From positions 1 to 43,894 of IMG/VR virus record IMGVR_UViG_3300006104_001195: 43,894 bases of DNA; one strand, written 5' to 3'. This document shows positions 15,647 to 23,530 of the stretch, in pieces. The notes under the pieces were generated by a model. That model searched no databases and was not told the DNA's origin. It saw only the letters and a list, made by a program, of their open reading frames with translations. This DNA is from a virus. Both the position numbers and the translations under genes were made by a program. The stretch's first letter is position 1, and every line of letters begins with the position of its first letter.

Positions 15647-15873
15647 TTAATCCTATCGCGAATGACAACGGAGACCTGCCTGCCGCCACCTGCCTTGAGG
15701 ACTTGGTTGTGGCAGGTTTACGTTTCAGATGCTATAGACTCCCTAATGGCAACCTAATTGTAGATAAGAGAGATGTTGACGCCTTCTTTTCTATGAAGGA
15801 ACTTACGGCTGAACTTGTCTCTGAATTCAAAGCAGCTGTACAGTGGCATCTTGACAGTGGAGGTTCTGAATGA
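15643..15873 (+). CDS. Hypothetical protein, 76 aa
   Basis: Overlaps the clamp stop by 4 bases (ATGA) and the next gene in the same way. The product is acidic, probably a small alpha/beta domain ending with a helix (LTAELVSEFKAAVQWHL). No motif recognised. Its tight coupling to the clamp suggests a related role, unproven. Confidence 0.55.
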   Translation: MINPIANDNGDLPAATCLEDLVVAGLRFRCYRLPNGNLIVDKRDVDAFFSMKELTAELVSEFKAAVQWHLDSGGSE

Positions 15874-16052
15874 CTTCTCCGCTAGATAGACTTCGTAAAC
15901 TGCTAATACAGGAAGGCTGCTGCACTTACTGTCTAAACATGCGTTCTGTCAAAGGAAAGACCCTTGGTAGATTCGAGAAAGAGAACTGCCCCGCTTGCTT
16001 TGGAAGCGGGTTGAACGTAGAAAAAGAATGGGAACAGCTGCATGCATGGTAA
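15870..16052 (+). CDS. Small zinc-finger-like protein, 60 aa
   Basis: Two Cys pairs (GCCTYC and CPACFGSG) separated by about 20 residues form a zinc-ribbon-like knuckle; the second resembles the CxxCxGxG repeat of DnaJ. It starts by ATGA overlap and overlaps the queE start by 11 bases. Possible nucleic-acid or protein-binding adaptor; function unknown. Confidence 0.6.
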   Translation: MTSPLDRLRKLLIQEGCCTYCLNMRSVKGKTLGRFEKENCPACFGSGLNVEKEWEQLHAW

Positions 16053-16752
16053 CAATGAACCGCGTAGTTCCGAATCCTTCAAAGGAACATACCAGGTACA
16101 CGAGGTTTTTCATACGATACAAGGGGAAGGGCCTTTTGCTGGGCTTCCCGCTGTTTTCGTACGATTGACGGGGTGTCACTACAGGTGCCATTTTTGCGAC
16201 ACTGTGTGGGACGACGCAAAAGACCCTCAGCTAACGACTGAAGGACTCGTGAAGTTAATTAAGATCTCCTCTAGCAAGTGTAAGCTAGTAGTAATCACTG
16301 GAGGAGAACCTTGCCGACAGGACCTTGCTCCTATACTTCAAGAACTTCTCTCTGACGGATACAAAGTACAGGTCGAGACGGCAGGGACCTTCTGGCAGGA
16401 CTGCCTTCAGTGGGACGGTGTAACTATTGTGTGCTCCCCTAAAACTTCTAAGGTTCACAGAGAAATACTGGACTGTTGCAATCACTGGAAGTACGTTGTT
16501 CGAGCAGGGGACGCCTCAGAAGAAGACGGGCTACCTGTAGAAGGAACACAGAAAGATCCTAACGGTGGACCTCACAGGGGAAGTGCAATGGCAAGACCTC
16601 CGAAGACACGAAAAGCGAACGTGTACCTTCAGCCTTGCGATGAGTATGACGAGTCTAGAAATAAGGCTAACATGAAGCACATGGTAGACATTTCCATGAA
16701 GTATGGGTACAGGGCTGGGTTACAGCTGCACAAATACTTTAATGTGCCGTGA
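16042..16752 (+). CDS. queE: QueE-like 7-carboxy-7-deazaguanine synthase (radical SAM), 236 aa
   Basis: QueE rearranges 6-carboxytetrahydropterin to 7-carboxy-7-deazaguanine. The iron-sulphur motif CxxxCxxC is C45, C49, C52 in TGCHYRCHFCDT, preceded by the family signature FHTIQGEGPFAGLPAVFVRL. ITGGEPCRQDL is the radical-SAM GGE motif and binds S-adenosylmethionine. A later QPCDEYDESRNKANM segment is also typical. It stands apart from the other que genes, 3.2 kb after queF and directly before the DNA polymerase, starting inside the preceding gene. Confidence 0.92.
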   Translation: MHGNNEPRSSESFKGTYQVHEVFHTIQGEGPFAGLPAVFVRLTGCHYRCHFCDTVWDDAKDPQLTTEGLVKLIKISSSKCKLVVITGGEPCRQDLAPILQELLSDGYKVQVETAGTFWQDCLQWDGVTIVCSPKTSKVHREILDCCNHWKYVVRAGDASEEDGLPVEGTQKDPNGGPHRGSAMARPPKTRKANVYLQPCDEYDESRNKANMKHMVDISMKYGYRAGLQLHKYFNVP

Positions 16753-16761
16753 AGACCCTCC

Positions 16762-18753
16762 ATGGCAAAAACACACGGAGATGAATCGGGACTTCTTTGG
16801 CAGACTCAGGTCTACATAGGCCGATCTGCTGCCAAAGATGTAGGGCTGAAAGGACCTAAGTTATCTGCGCCCGCAGATTACAAGCTGCCTGAATACCGTA
16901 GTATTTTAGGACACAAACGCATAACACTAGACATAGAAACGCATGACCCTAAGCTTGAAGAAAAAGGTCCAGGAGTATATCGAAAAGACGGTTTCATACT
17001 TGGCATCGCCATTGGCTATTCTGATGGTGATAATCGTTATTATCCCCTCCGTCATTCTACTGGGGATAATTTCGATCCTAGCAGATTTCTTTCTGTTCTT
17101 GGAGAAGAAGCTTCAAAATTTGACGGGGTTCTAGTTAATGCCAACCTGCAATATGACCTTGATTGGCTGGGGTCTGAGGGTGTCCATTTCACCAACTGTA
17201 AGTTCTTTGACGTCCAGTACGCCGAACCCTTGCTTGATGAAAACAGAATGTCGTATAAGCTGGACCTTCTGGGTCAGCAGTACTTAGGCATAGGCAAGGA
17301 AACAAACACACTCGAGAAGCATTACGGTCCTGATTTCATCAAGCACTTAAAAGACATTCACCCTGCTTATGTAGGTGAATATGCCTGCGGTGACGTTTAC
17401 CTGCCTCCATTAATCATGGATAAACAGGTTCCTTTGTTGGAAGAACAGGGGTTAACGGAGCTTTGTGAGATGGAGCACGGACTGCTGCCGTTGCTTCTTC
17501 AGATGAGGAGTTCGGGTGTACGAATTAACTTGACAGCAGCTGAGAAAGCGTTCGAGGCCTGCAATTCCGAGGCGTTAGAGATCGCCTCGAAGATACGATC
17601 CATGGTAGGGTTCGATGTAGATATCTTTGCAGCTGAATCTTTGGCAAGGGCTTTCGATAAGTTAGGTGTGACGTACCCTAAGACGAAAACAGGGAAGCCT
17701 TCTTTTCAGAAAGCATGGTTAAAAGCACATAACTCACCCCTAGCTAAACTGCTAATGGATAAACGTGCTCTGGATAAGACATCAGGGACGTTTATTCGAA
17801 ACTACATGCTTCAAGGTCACGTCAATGGAAGAATACACTGCCTGTTCCACCCTCTGCGAGGTGAAGAGGGCGGCGCGGTGAGTGGACGCTTCAGTTCTAG
17901 CGGGCCGAATCTTCAAAATATCCCCAGCAGGGACGGTAAGTTAGGGCCTATGTGCCGTGAGATTTTCATACCAGAAGAAGGTTGTGACTGGGGAAGAATC
18001 GACTGGTCACAGATTGAATACAGGTTCCTTGTGCACTACGCCGTTGCCGCCAGGTGCCGGGATGCTGAGAAGGCAGCAGACCTCTACAGGAATAACAGAG
18101 AAACAGATTTCCATTCGATGGCAGCGAACATTGTTCACCCAGGGAAAGAAGTGACGAAGTCTGAGCGTGATAGGATCAAGTCGGTTAATTTCGGCATTGC
18201 GTACGGTATGGGAATCAATGGATTGGCACGTGATCTGGGGGTTTCTAAGGAAGAAGCTGAGCCTATATTGAAGGAATTTTATACAAGACTACCTTGGCTG
18301 AAAGAGATTTCCTCTAAGGCAATGGACCAGGCTTCGACCAAAGGATACATCAAGACGATACTCGGAAGGCGTCAGCGCTTTGATATGTGGGAGCTGAAGG
18401 GGTGGGGTGAAAGCAAGGGGTACTTGATGCGAGATTCCTATGAGAAACTTACTGATAGCGAGAAAAGAAACTATCGAAGAGCACGCGTGCATAAGGCCCT
18501 TAATGCCTTACTTCAGGGTAGTGCAGCGGATCTGATGAAACTATCTATGGTTACTGCCTTCAACAAAGGACTTTTTAAGGTTCTAACACCGCACATCACT
18601 GTACACGATGAATTAGGAGTGTCTGTACCTAGGACGAGTGAAGGAGTCGAAGCCTTTCAAGAACTAATTGATGTGATGGAGAATGTACTGCCCTTGAACG
18701 TACCTGTGCTAGCTTCTGCCAAGTTGGCAGAGAACTGGAATGAGGCCAAGTAA
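16762..18753 (+). CDS. Family A DNA polymerase with 3'-5' exonuclease, 663 aa
   Basis: Exonuclease motifs: LDIETHDPKL (I), VNANLQYDLDWLG (II) and YACGDVYLPPL (III, Yx3D), all with acidic residues present, so proofreading should be active. Polymerase motifs: GRFSSSGPNLQNIPSRDG, motif A IDWSQIEYRF, motif B DRIKSVNFGIAYGMG and motif C VHDELG. The 5'-3' exonuclease domain of PolI is absent, as is usual in phage replicative polymerases. It begins 10 bases after queE. With the primase, helicases and clamp it forms a nearly complete phage replisome. Confidence 0.95.
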   Translation: MAKTHGDESGLLWQTQVYIGRSAAKDVGLKGPKLSAPADYKLPEYRSILGHKRITLDIETHDPKLEEKGPGVYRKDGFILGIAIGYSDGDNRYYPLRHSTGDNFDPSRFLSVLGEEASKFDGVLVNANLQYDLDWLGSEGVHFTNCKFFDVQYAEPLLDENRMSYKLDLLGQQYLGIGKETNTLEKHYGPDFIKHLKDIHPAYVGEYACGDVYLPPLIMDKQVPLLEEQGLTELCEMEHGLLPLLLQMRSSGVRINLTAAEKAFEACNSEALEIASKIRSMVGFDVDIFAAESLARAFDKLGVTYPKTKTGKPSFQKAWLKAHNSPLAKLLMDKRALDKTSGTFIRNYMLQGHVNGRIHCLFHPLRGEEGGAVSGRFSSSGPNLQNIPSRDGKLGPMCREIFIPEEGCDWGRIDWSQIEYRFLVHYAVAARCRDAEKAADLYRNNRETDFHSMAANIVHPGKEVTKSERDRIKSVNFGIAYGMGINGLARDLGVSKEEAEPILKEFYTRLPWLKEISSKAMDQASTKGYIKTILGRRQRFDMWELKGWGESKGYLMRDSYEKLTDSEKRNYRRARVHKALNALLQGSAADLMKLSMVTAFNKGLFKVLTPHITVHDELGVSVPRTSEGVEAFQELIDVMENVLPLNVPVLASAKLAENWNEAK

Positions 18754-18767
18754 GAAAGGGTCTTCTA

Positions 18768-18881
18768 ATGAACACTTTAACTGAAATAATGGCTCAGATG
18801 TACGTACTTACATGCATCTTTTGCGTGATTTGTGCAGTAGGATGCCTGGGGGCTTTCATGATACAACTAGTTATGGGCTAG
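18768..18881 (+). CDS. Single-pass membrane peptide, 37 aa
   Basis: ATG 18768 has AAAGGG about 6 bases upstream and starts 15 bases after the polymerase stop. Residues about 10-34 form one continuous hydrophobic segment with four Cys (MYVLTCIFCVICAVGCLGAF), a clear membrane helix. Small phage membrane peptides often alter host membrane proteins or block superinfection; here nothing more can be said. Confidence 0.55.
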   Translation: MNTLTEIMAQMYVLTCIFCVICAVGCLGAFMIQLVMG

Positions 18882-18882
18882 T

Positions 18883-19071
18883 ATGAAGTGTTCACTTGTA
18901 GCGCCCGAAGATATGATTATAGAAGAAGCCTTGCGCCAGGCACAGCACTTAAAGATTGAATTGTTTGTGAACAGGTCTTCGTCCAGGTACTTCATTACAT
19001 CGAAGCTTTGTGCGTCTACTTTATGCAAAGTAAGCCTTGAGGGAGAAGTAACGTATCTAGGTTCAACTTAA
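18883..19071 (+). CDS. Hypothetical protein, 62 aa
   Basis: Starts 1 base after the membrane-peptide stop. Soluble, with a helix (IEEALRQAQHLKIELFV) followed by beta-like segments and three Cys. No recognised family and a weak ribosome-binding site, so translation probably depends on the upstream gene. Confidence 0.5.
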   Translation: MKCSLVAPEDMIIEEALRQAQHLKIELFVNRSSSRYFITSKLCASTLCKVSLEGEVTYLGST

Positions 19072-19101
19072 ATTTGTCGTATAAGAAGAGCAAGACGTTG
19101 A

Positions 19102-19126
19102 ACATCTATCACAGGAGCATCATATG
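19102..19126 (+). promoter_or_regulatory. Recurrent leader/ribosome-binding site, copy 2
   Basis: The leader TATCACAGGAGCATCATATG (19107-19126) matches the copies before 8587 and 36423, and here the upstream GAACATC also matches copy 1. AGGAG is 7 bases before the ATG of the DUF932 gene. A TATAAG at 19080-19085 could be a -10 box, but I see no good -35. Confidence 0.6.
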
Positions 19127-20101
19127 GCAGCAGAGATCGAGACAATGGCTTTTGCGGGGTTGACCCCCCCCTGGCACGGAATGGGTGTAAAAGTAGGCGA
19201 TGACCTAACACCTCAGCAAATAATGGCAGCGGCAGGTTTGGATTGGACAGTTTCTAAACGTCCTTTGCACTTTGAGAAGAAACTTGATAATAGATTTGAA
19301 TATCCTATCAAGGATCGTTTCGCACTTGTCAGGGACACAGACGAACAGTTCCTGGATGTTGTTGGCAAAACATACCGACCGACACAAAACAAAGACGCCT
19401 TTGAATTCTTTGATTCTTTTGTAAAAGAAACTAAACTAAAAATGCACACAGCAGGAAGCCTTTGTGGGGGAAAATATGTGTGGGCTCTTGCTGAAACAAA
19501 CAAGTCCTTCACGATTGGGCCGCAGGACGACAAGGTGGATTCTTATGTGCTTCTTGTTTCTCCGCACCAGTTCGGAAAATGCTTAGTGGTTCAGCAGACA
19601 ACAGTTCGTGTCGTTTGCCAGAATACACTGAACCTTGCACTGAATGAAAAAGGAGCTGTTTCGTATCGTCTGCCACATTCGAAAGAATTTAATGCAGCAG
19701 CTAAGTTAGAAGCAGCCAAGGTCATGGGACTTGTGACAGAATCTTTTGACGCTTTCAAGGATCAGGCTGAATCACTTGCGGGGCACTCTATACGAAGAGT
19801 GGAAGCGCATGACTTCTTCTCTGAACTTCTTGGACTTGACCCTTCTGCCGCTGCCAATGATGAAGGGCAGTCTATGTCGAAGAACCACGTTCGACTAATG
19901 GATGCCTTTGAAGGAAATTCCCCCGGTTCTCAATTGGCAGGTGCTAAAGGTACATTATGGGGCGCAGTTAATGCAGTCACCTATGTTATGGATCACTCCT
20001 CTGTACGTGACAAAGAACTTGCTATGCGAGACAATTTATTTGGGTACCGTGGCGACCTAAAACGTAAGGCACTGAACCTTGCACTGAGGATCGCCGCCTA
20101 A
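19124..20101 (+). CDS. DUF932 family (phage/plasmid-like) protein, 325 aa
   Basis: The opening FAGLTPPWHGMGVKV, the RFALVRDTDEQFLDVVGKTY strand pair, the NKDAFEFFDSFV helix and QQTTVRVVCQNTLNLAL are hallmark segments of DUF932, a family common in phages and plasmids and often among highly expressed early genes. Its molecular function is not established. About 325 aa is a normal length. It has a strong leader (copy 2 of the recurrent motif), suggesting high translation. Confidence 0.85.
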   Translation: MAAEIETMAFAGLTPPWHGMGVKVGDDLTPQQIMAAAGLDWTVSKRPLHFEKKLDNRFEYPIKDRFALVRDTDEQFLDVVGKTYRPTQNKDAFEFFDSFVKETKLKMHTAGSLCGGKYVWALAETNKSFTIGPQDDKVDSYVLLVSPHQFGKCLVVQQTTVRVVCQNTLNLALNEKGAVSYRLPHSKEFNAAAKLEAAKVMGLVTESFDAFKDQAESLAGHSIRRVEAHDFFSELLGLDPSAAANDEGQSMSKNHVRLMDAFEGNSPGSQLAGAKGTLWGAVNAVTYVMDHSSVRDKELAMRDNLFGYRGDLKRKALNLALRIAA

Positions 20102-20106
20102 GGAGC

Positions 20107-20203
20107 ACAGGTACAGGAACCGCACACGCAACCTGTAGAGGCCTCAATAACAGCGAACGGTGACAGGGAGGAGAGACTCCCACTTCACAAGCAAAGAGTG
20201 CTT
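20107..20203 (+). ncRNA. Three-hairpin leader before the 251-aa gene
   Basis: In this 104-base gap three hairpins follow one another: ACAGGT (20107-20112) with ACCTGT (20131-20136); GTGA-CA-GGGAG (20160-20170) with CTCCC-ACT-TCAC (20177-20188); and AAGCA (20189-20193) with TGCTT (20199-20203). The last hairpin's loop (AAGAG) is the only ribosome-binding-site-like sequence before ATG 20206, so folding could control translation. The first two are not followed by T-runs and are not ordinary terminators. Confidence 0.45.
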
Positions 20204-20205
20204 CT

Positions 20206-20961
20206 ATGAAATTAAACCTGAATCCTGTGACATTGTTTGTTCTTTCGTCAGTTGACATGGACCTTACGATGCGTTCGCAAGACATCTGCACAGAAAAATG
20301 CATGTTCAAGGATTCTATAATCTTTACTGATAAGAGCATAAACTGCAACCATCGAATCGTAAAAACTCCTGAGTTTAAGAATACTGATGATGTGATGGAT
20401 TATGCTTTTCATGAAATGAATAAACACATAACAACGCCTTTTGTATTATCTACACAGTGGGATGGCTACATTCTAGATACTAACAGCTGGACGAACGATT
20501 TCTTTGAATACGATTTCATAGGTTCTAAATGGCCTTGGTTGCCACCGTCTTGCAATGTAGGTAATGATGGATTTTCTCTGAAATCAAAAAAGCTTCTAGA
20601 TGTATTAGCTGATCTCAATGTTCCGAAAGGAACAGTCAGCGACAGTTTCATCTGCCAAACTGCAAGGCCTTATCTTGAGAACATGCACGGAATTAGGTTC
20701 GCTCCAGAAAGTGTCGCGGACAGGTTTTCTTTTGAAAGGTCTGCTCCTACAGGCCCTACTTTCGGTTTTCACGGGTTCTACAACTTCTGGAGATTTATGG
20801 ACGACAAGGAACTATTGCATGTTGCCAGCAGGTTCAGCAAAAGGGTCGTCAGTAAGCCTGAGTACAATGAGCTCGTAAGTAACTGCCTTGCTCAAGGCAG
20901 AATAGAGGTAGCTTGTAATCTTGCTGCAATAAAAGAAACATTTAACGATGGAGGCGTCTAA
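20206..20961 (+). CDS. DUF5672-like putative glycosyltransferase, 251 aa
   Basis: The segments PFVLSTQWDGYILD, FEYDFIGSKWPW, NVGNDGFSLKSKKLLD, DSFICQTARPYLE, RFAPESVADRFSFE and TFGFHGFYNFWRF match the DUF5672 pattern (QwDG, eYDYIGapW, GNGGFSLRS, FGFHG). This family is thought to contain GT-A-like glycosyltransferases. In a phage it might glycosylate a nucleotide, a virion protein or a host surface sugar; the target cannot be read from sequence. Its stop overlaps the next ATG by one base (TAATG). Confidence 0.7.
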   Translation: MKLNLNPVTLFVLSSVDMDLTMRSQDICTEKCMFKDSIIFTDKSINCNHRIVKTPEFKNTDDVMDYAFHEMNKHITTPFVLSTQWDGYILDTNSWTNDFFEYDFIGSKWPWLPPSCNVGNDGFSLKSKKLLDVLADLNVPKGTVSDSFICQTARPYLENMHGIRFAPESVADRFSFERSAPTGPTFGFHGFYNFWRFMDDKELLHVASRFSKRVVSKPEYNELVSNCLAQGRIEVACNLAAIKETFNDGGV

Positions 20962-22118
20962 TGCATGTATCCTTTGTGACACCGGGACTAATAGATCTTG
21001 AGTCTGCATTCACCTTCGGCATGAGTGTGAAGACAGGAGAGAAGCCAATAGGTTTCTTTGGAACAGGGTTGAAATATGCAGTTGCAACACTGCTACGAAC
21101 AGGGCACAAAATCCGTATCTTCGAGGGGACTAAAGAGAGAATACTCAGCTTACAAGAAAAGGACCACAGGGGCAGGCAGTTTGACGTTGTTTGCCTGGAC
21201 GGCAGCCCTTTAGGTTTCACCACTGAACTTGGTAGATTGTGGCAGGTTTGGATGGCTTTCCGAGAACTGCATAGTAACACTCTTGACGAAGGAGGCACAA
21301 CTGAGGGCAAGGAAGTTGAGCCGTGTGAAGGGTACACTACGATTCGTATTGAAGGAACGGACTTTCACCAAACCTATTTAAACAAAGGCTTAATCTTTGT
21401 CGAAGGTGAGCCGATTGGCTGCTCTTCAGGTTTACGGATCTTCCAAGGAGGTGGAAAAGATGTTTTCTACAGGGGAGTTAAGGCTTCCACAATGGAGTCT
21501 CCTATGTTATTCAGTTACAGTATTGAAGAAGAACTAGCTTTAACAGAGGATAGAACCATTAAAGACCCATGGATGGCGAAACACTTCATACAGCGTAGCA
21601 TTGCTAAGTTAGAGGACACGAAGCTCTTAGATAGGATACTTACAGCTCCTAAAGGTTCTTTAGAGCAGAAATTCGACTACACCTACTTTGAGAATGAATG
21701 CTCATATGCGTTCGTGCAGGCATGTACAAGACTTTATTACGACGCCAATGCGAATCAGTCTTCAAAGAAAGTAGCCTTGCGTCGAGGAGCTGTCACCGCC
21801 AAGGAGCATACGTTGACAGTCATTGAGCAGATGCAGTTTGATTCTGCATTAGAGTTTCTCGAAAAACTAGGTTTTGCTATAAGAAACTACGAAATAAAGA
21901 TCATGGATCTTGGTGAAATCCTAGGTTTGGCCAAGGATGGATGTATATACGTTTCACCGAAATGCTTTCGACTCGGCACCAAAACGGTGGCGCATTGCTT
22001 GTATGAGGAATTTCTTCACCTGAGTGAAGGAGTAGGCGACGAAAGTCGTGAGATGCAGAATATCCTTTTCGAAACCGTTTTAACAATGGGCGAGAGGATA
22101 GTAGGTAAACCGCTTTAA
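20961..22118 (+). CDS. Possible GHKL-type ATPase with C-terminal EExxH segment, 385 aa
   Basis: Near the N-terminus PIGFFGTGLKYAVATLLRTG looks like the G2 box of GHKL ATPases (Hsp90, MutL, gyrase B: G-x-GTGLK). Near the C-terminus YEEFLHLSEGVGDESREMQN has a conserved-looking EExxH...D arrangement that might bind metal. I believe similar proteins occur in other phages annotated as ATP-binding, but I cannot name a role. It is coupled to the glycosyltransferase-like gene by TAATG overlap. Confidence that it is a gene is high; the function call is weak. Confidence 0.5.
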   Translation: MHVSFVTPGLIDLESAFTFGMSVKTGEKPIGFFGTGLKYAVATLLRTGHKIRIFEGTKERILSLQEKDHRGRQFDVVCLDGSPLGFTTELGRLWQVWMAFRELHSNTLDEGGTTEGKEVEPCEGYTTIRIEGTDFHQTYLNKGLIFVEGEPIGCSSGLRIFQGGGKDVFYRGVKASTMESPMLFSYSIEEELALTEDRTIKDPWMAKHFIQRSIAKLEDTKLLDRILTAPKGSLEQKFDYTYFENECSYAFVQACTRLYYDANANQSSKKVALRRGAVTAKEHTLTVIEQMQFDSALEFLEKLGFAIRNYEIKIMDLGEILGLAKDGCIYVSPKCFRLGTKTVAHCLYEEFLHLSEGVGDESREMQNILFETVLTMGERIVGKPL

Positions 22119-22132
22119 CATAGGAGTACAGC

Positions 22133-22468
22133 ATGCCAGTAACACTTACACTAACAAACGACCAGGCTCTTGAGGTCGTTAGACAGCTAACAACAGGTCT
22201 ATCAGCAAAGACCATACTGAAGAAAGTGCCTTCAATTCTTCAGGAAAAGGAAGTTTCTTTCAGTGAAGAGGCACGTGTTCAAGCAAAAGTAAATAGTTAC
22301 GTTCATACCCTGAATGCAGGTAAGCTCTTCAAGAGTGGAATGTTAGCAGATGTACTGGGGTGTGTGTCGAAGCAAGACAGGTCCAAAGTCTATTCTAGAC
22401 TCCAGAACCTCAAGATAGAAGGAATAATCGAACCGACGACACATAAGGGACAATGGAAGAAGCTGTGA
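22133..22468 (+). CDS. Winged-helix-like DNA-binding protein, 111 aa
   Basis: ATG 22133 follows TAGGAG. The C-terminal half (MLADVLGCVSKQDRSKVYSR, then LQNLKIEGIIEPT) reads as a winged helix-turn-helix: a recognition helix, a second helix, then a basic hairpin ending in WKKL. The N-terminal half is helical and may dimerise. Likely a small regulator; target unknown. Overlaps the next gene by 16 bases. Confidence 0.55.
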   Translation: MPVTLTLTNDQALEVVRQLTTGLSAKTILKKVPSILQEKEVSFSEEARVQAKVNSYVHTLNAGKLFKSGMLADVLGCVSKQDRSKVYSRLQNLKIEGIIEPTTHKGQWKKL

Positions 22469-22731
22469 TCCAAGGACAGTCGAGAAAGCATAGCCTACTT
22501 GAGGCTGTTTCCAACAACTTTGTGGGCTATGCCATTTCTCTTATGCTTCAGATATGGATCCTTGATGCTGTTGGGTGCAGTCTACCTTTGTCTACAAACA
22601 TCTTGATAGGGTTTGTTTTTGCAGCAGCCTCGATAGCTCGTAGCTACGCCTTGCGTAGAGCGTTTAATTGGTGGAACCTATATAAGGCACAAGCACAGAG
22701 AAACCAGCAGCGGCCAACTGTCAACAGATGA
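22453..22731 (+). CDS. Two-helix membrane protein, DUF7220-like, 92 aa
   Basis: After a polar start (QSRKHSLLEAVSNN) come two hydrophobic helices, about residues 22-42 (VGYAISLMLQIWILDAVG) and 48-66 (NILIGFVFAAASIARSYALR), then a basic tail. The order QSRKxSLxEA, membrane pair, then RSYALRRxF is a pattern I recall from small membrane proteins of many proteobacterial phages and prophages (DUF7220). Function unknown. ATG 22453 has AAGGGA upstream. Confidence 0.65.
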   Translation: MEEAVIQGQSRKHSLLEAVSNNFVGYAISLMLQIWILDAVGCSLPLSTNILIGFVFAAASIARSYALRRAFNWWNLYKAQAQRNQQRPTVNR

Positions 22732-22744
22732 AAAGGGTCTTACA

Positions 22745-23326
22745 ATGAACCTGTATTTTGACACAGAAACAAGTGGACTGTCGGGGAAGCCACATATTGT
22801 GCAGCTGGCTTTTATTCTGACAGAGGATGACGGTACACTCAGAGGAAGCTTTAATGGTATCATCAAGCCTGAAGGCTACACAATACCTGAGGAGACATCT
22901 GCAATACATGGAATCACCACTGAGATCGCCTTGCGTTGCGGGATCCCTTTAAGTGTGGCCATTTCAGCATTCAATAACGCTGCGATGAACTGTAAAGGTG
23001 GAAAGCTTGTAGCACATAACATTCAGTTTGATGTGAAGATGATGCGCTTTGCATACGAGAGAGGAAGTTGGCCCTCAAGAATTGATGATCTAGAACATTT
23101 CTGCACAATGGAGGCCACTAAGAATAGATGCAAAATACCTCCCACACAGAAGATGATGAATGCTGGAATTAGGAGCTATAAGTCGCCTAAGCTCAGTGAA
23201 GCTTATGAATTTGCGTTCAAGAAGCCTTTAGAGAATGCTCACGATGCTTTATATGACGTGAATGCTTGCAAAGACTTGTACTACTGGCTGCTCAAAGGAT
23301 CTCCTACAGAAGAGGCACTAGCATGA
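22745..23326 (+). CDS. DnaQ-like 3'-5' exonuclease, 193 aa
   Basis: DEDDh exonuclease motifs are present: ExoI YFDTETSGL (D/E pair), SAIHGITTEIA, ExoII VAHNIQFDVKMM and ExoIII NAHDALYDVNACKDLY (HxxxxD). This is the epsilon/RNase T fold that trims DNA or RNA 3' ends. Because the polymerase at 16762 has its own proofreading domain, this separate enzyme may act in recombination, nucleotide recycling or RNA processing beside the RNA-repair genes. The ATG follows AAAAGGG. Confidence 0.85.
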   Translation: MNLYFDTETSGLSGKPHIVQLAFILTEDDGTLRGSFNGIIKPEGYTIPEETSAIHGITTEIALRCGIPLSVAISAFNNAAMNCKGGKLVAHNIQFDVKMMRFAYERGSWPSRIDDLEHFCTMEATKNRCKIPPTQKMMNAGIRSYKSPKLSEAYEFAFKKPLENAHDALYDVNACKDLYYWLLKGSPTEEALA

Positions 23327-23529
23327 AAAGCAGTAAAATAAATCAGAAGGCACGGACTCTAAAGAAACAAGCAGCAAGGCTCATGTCGAAGTCCTTAGAG
23401 TACCAGCGAAAGGCAATCGACTTGCAGGCAGAGGCTCTTGAAGCTAACTCAGCTGCCAATTCATTGTTTGCAGAGGGTCACTACCTAGAAAAAGAAGAGA
23501 TAATAGGATCTGTTTCAAGGAACAAGTAG
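23323..23529 (+). CDS. Basic helical protein, 68 aa
   Basis: ATG 23323 overlaps the exonuclease stop (ATGA); an in-frame start at 23266 would run far into that gene and is rejected. The product is Lys-, Ala- and Gln-rich with regular heptads (ARTLKKQAARLMSKSLEYQR) and should be one long helix or coiled coil. Located directly before the polynucleotide kinase gene. Function unknown. Confidence 0.55.
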   Translation: MKSSKINQKARTLKKQAARLMSKSLEYQRKAIDLQAEALEANSAANSLFAEGHYLEKEEIIGSVSRNK

Positions 23530-23530
23530 C

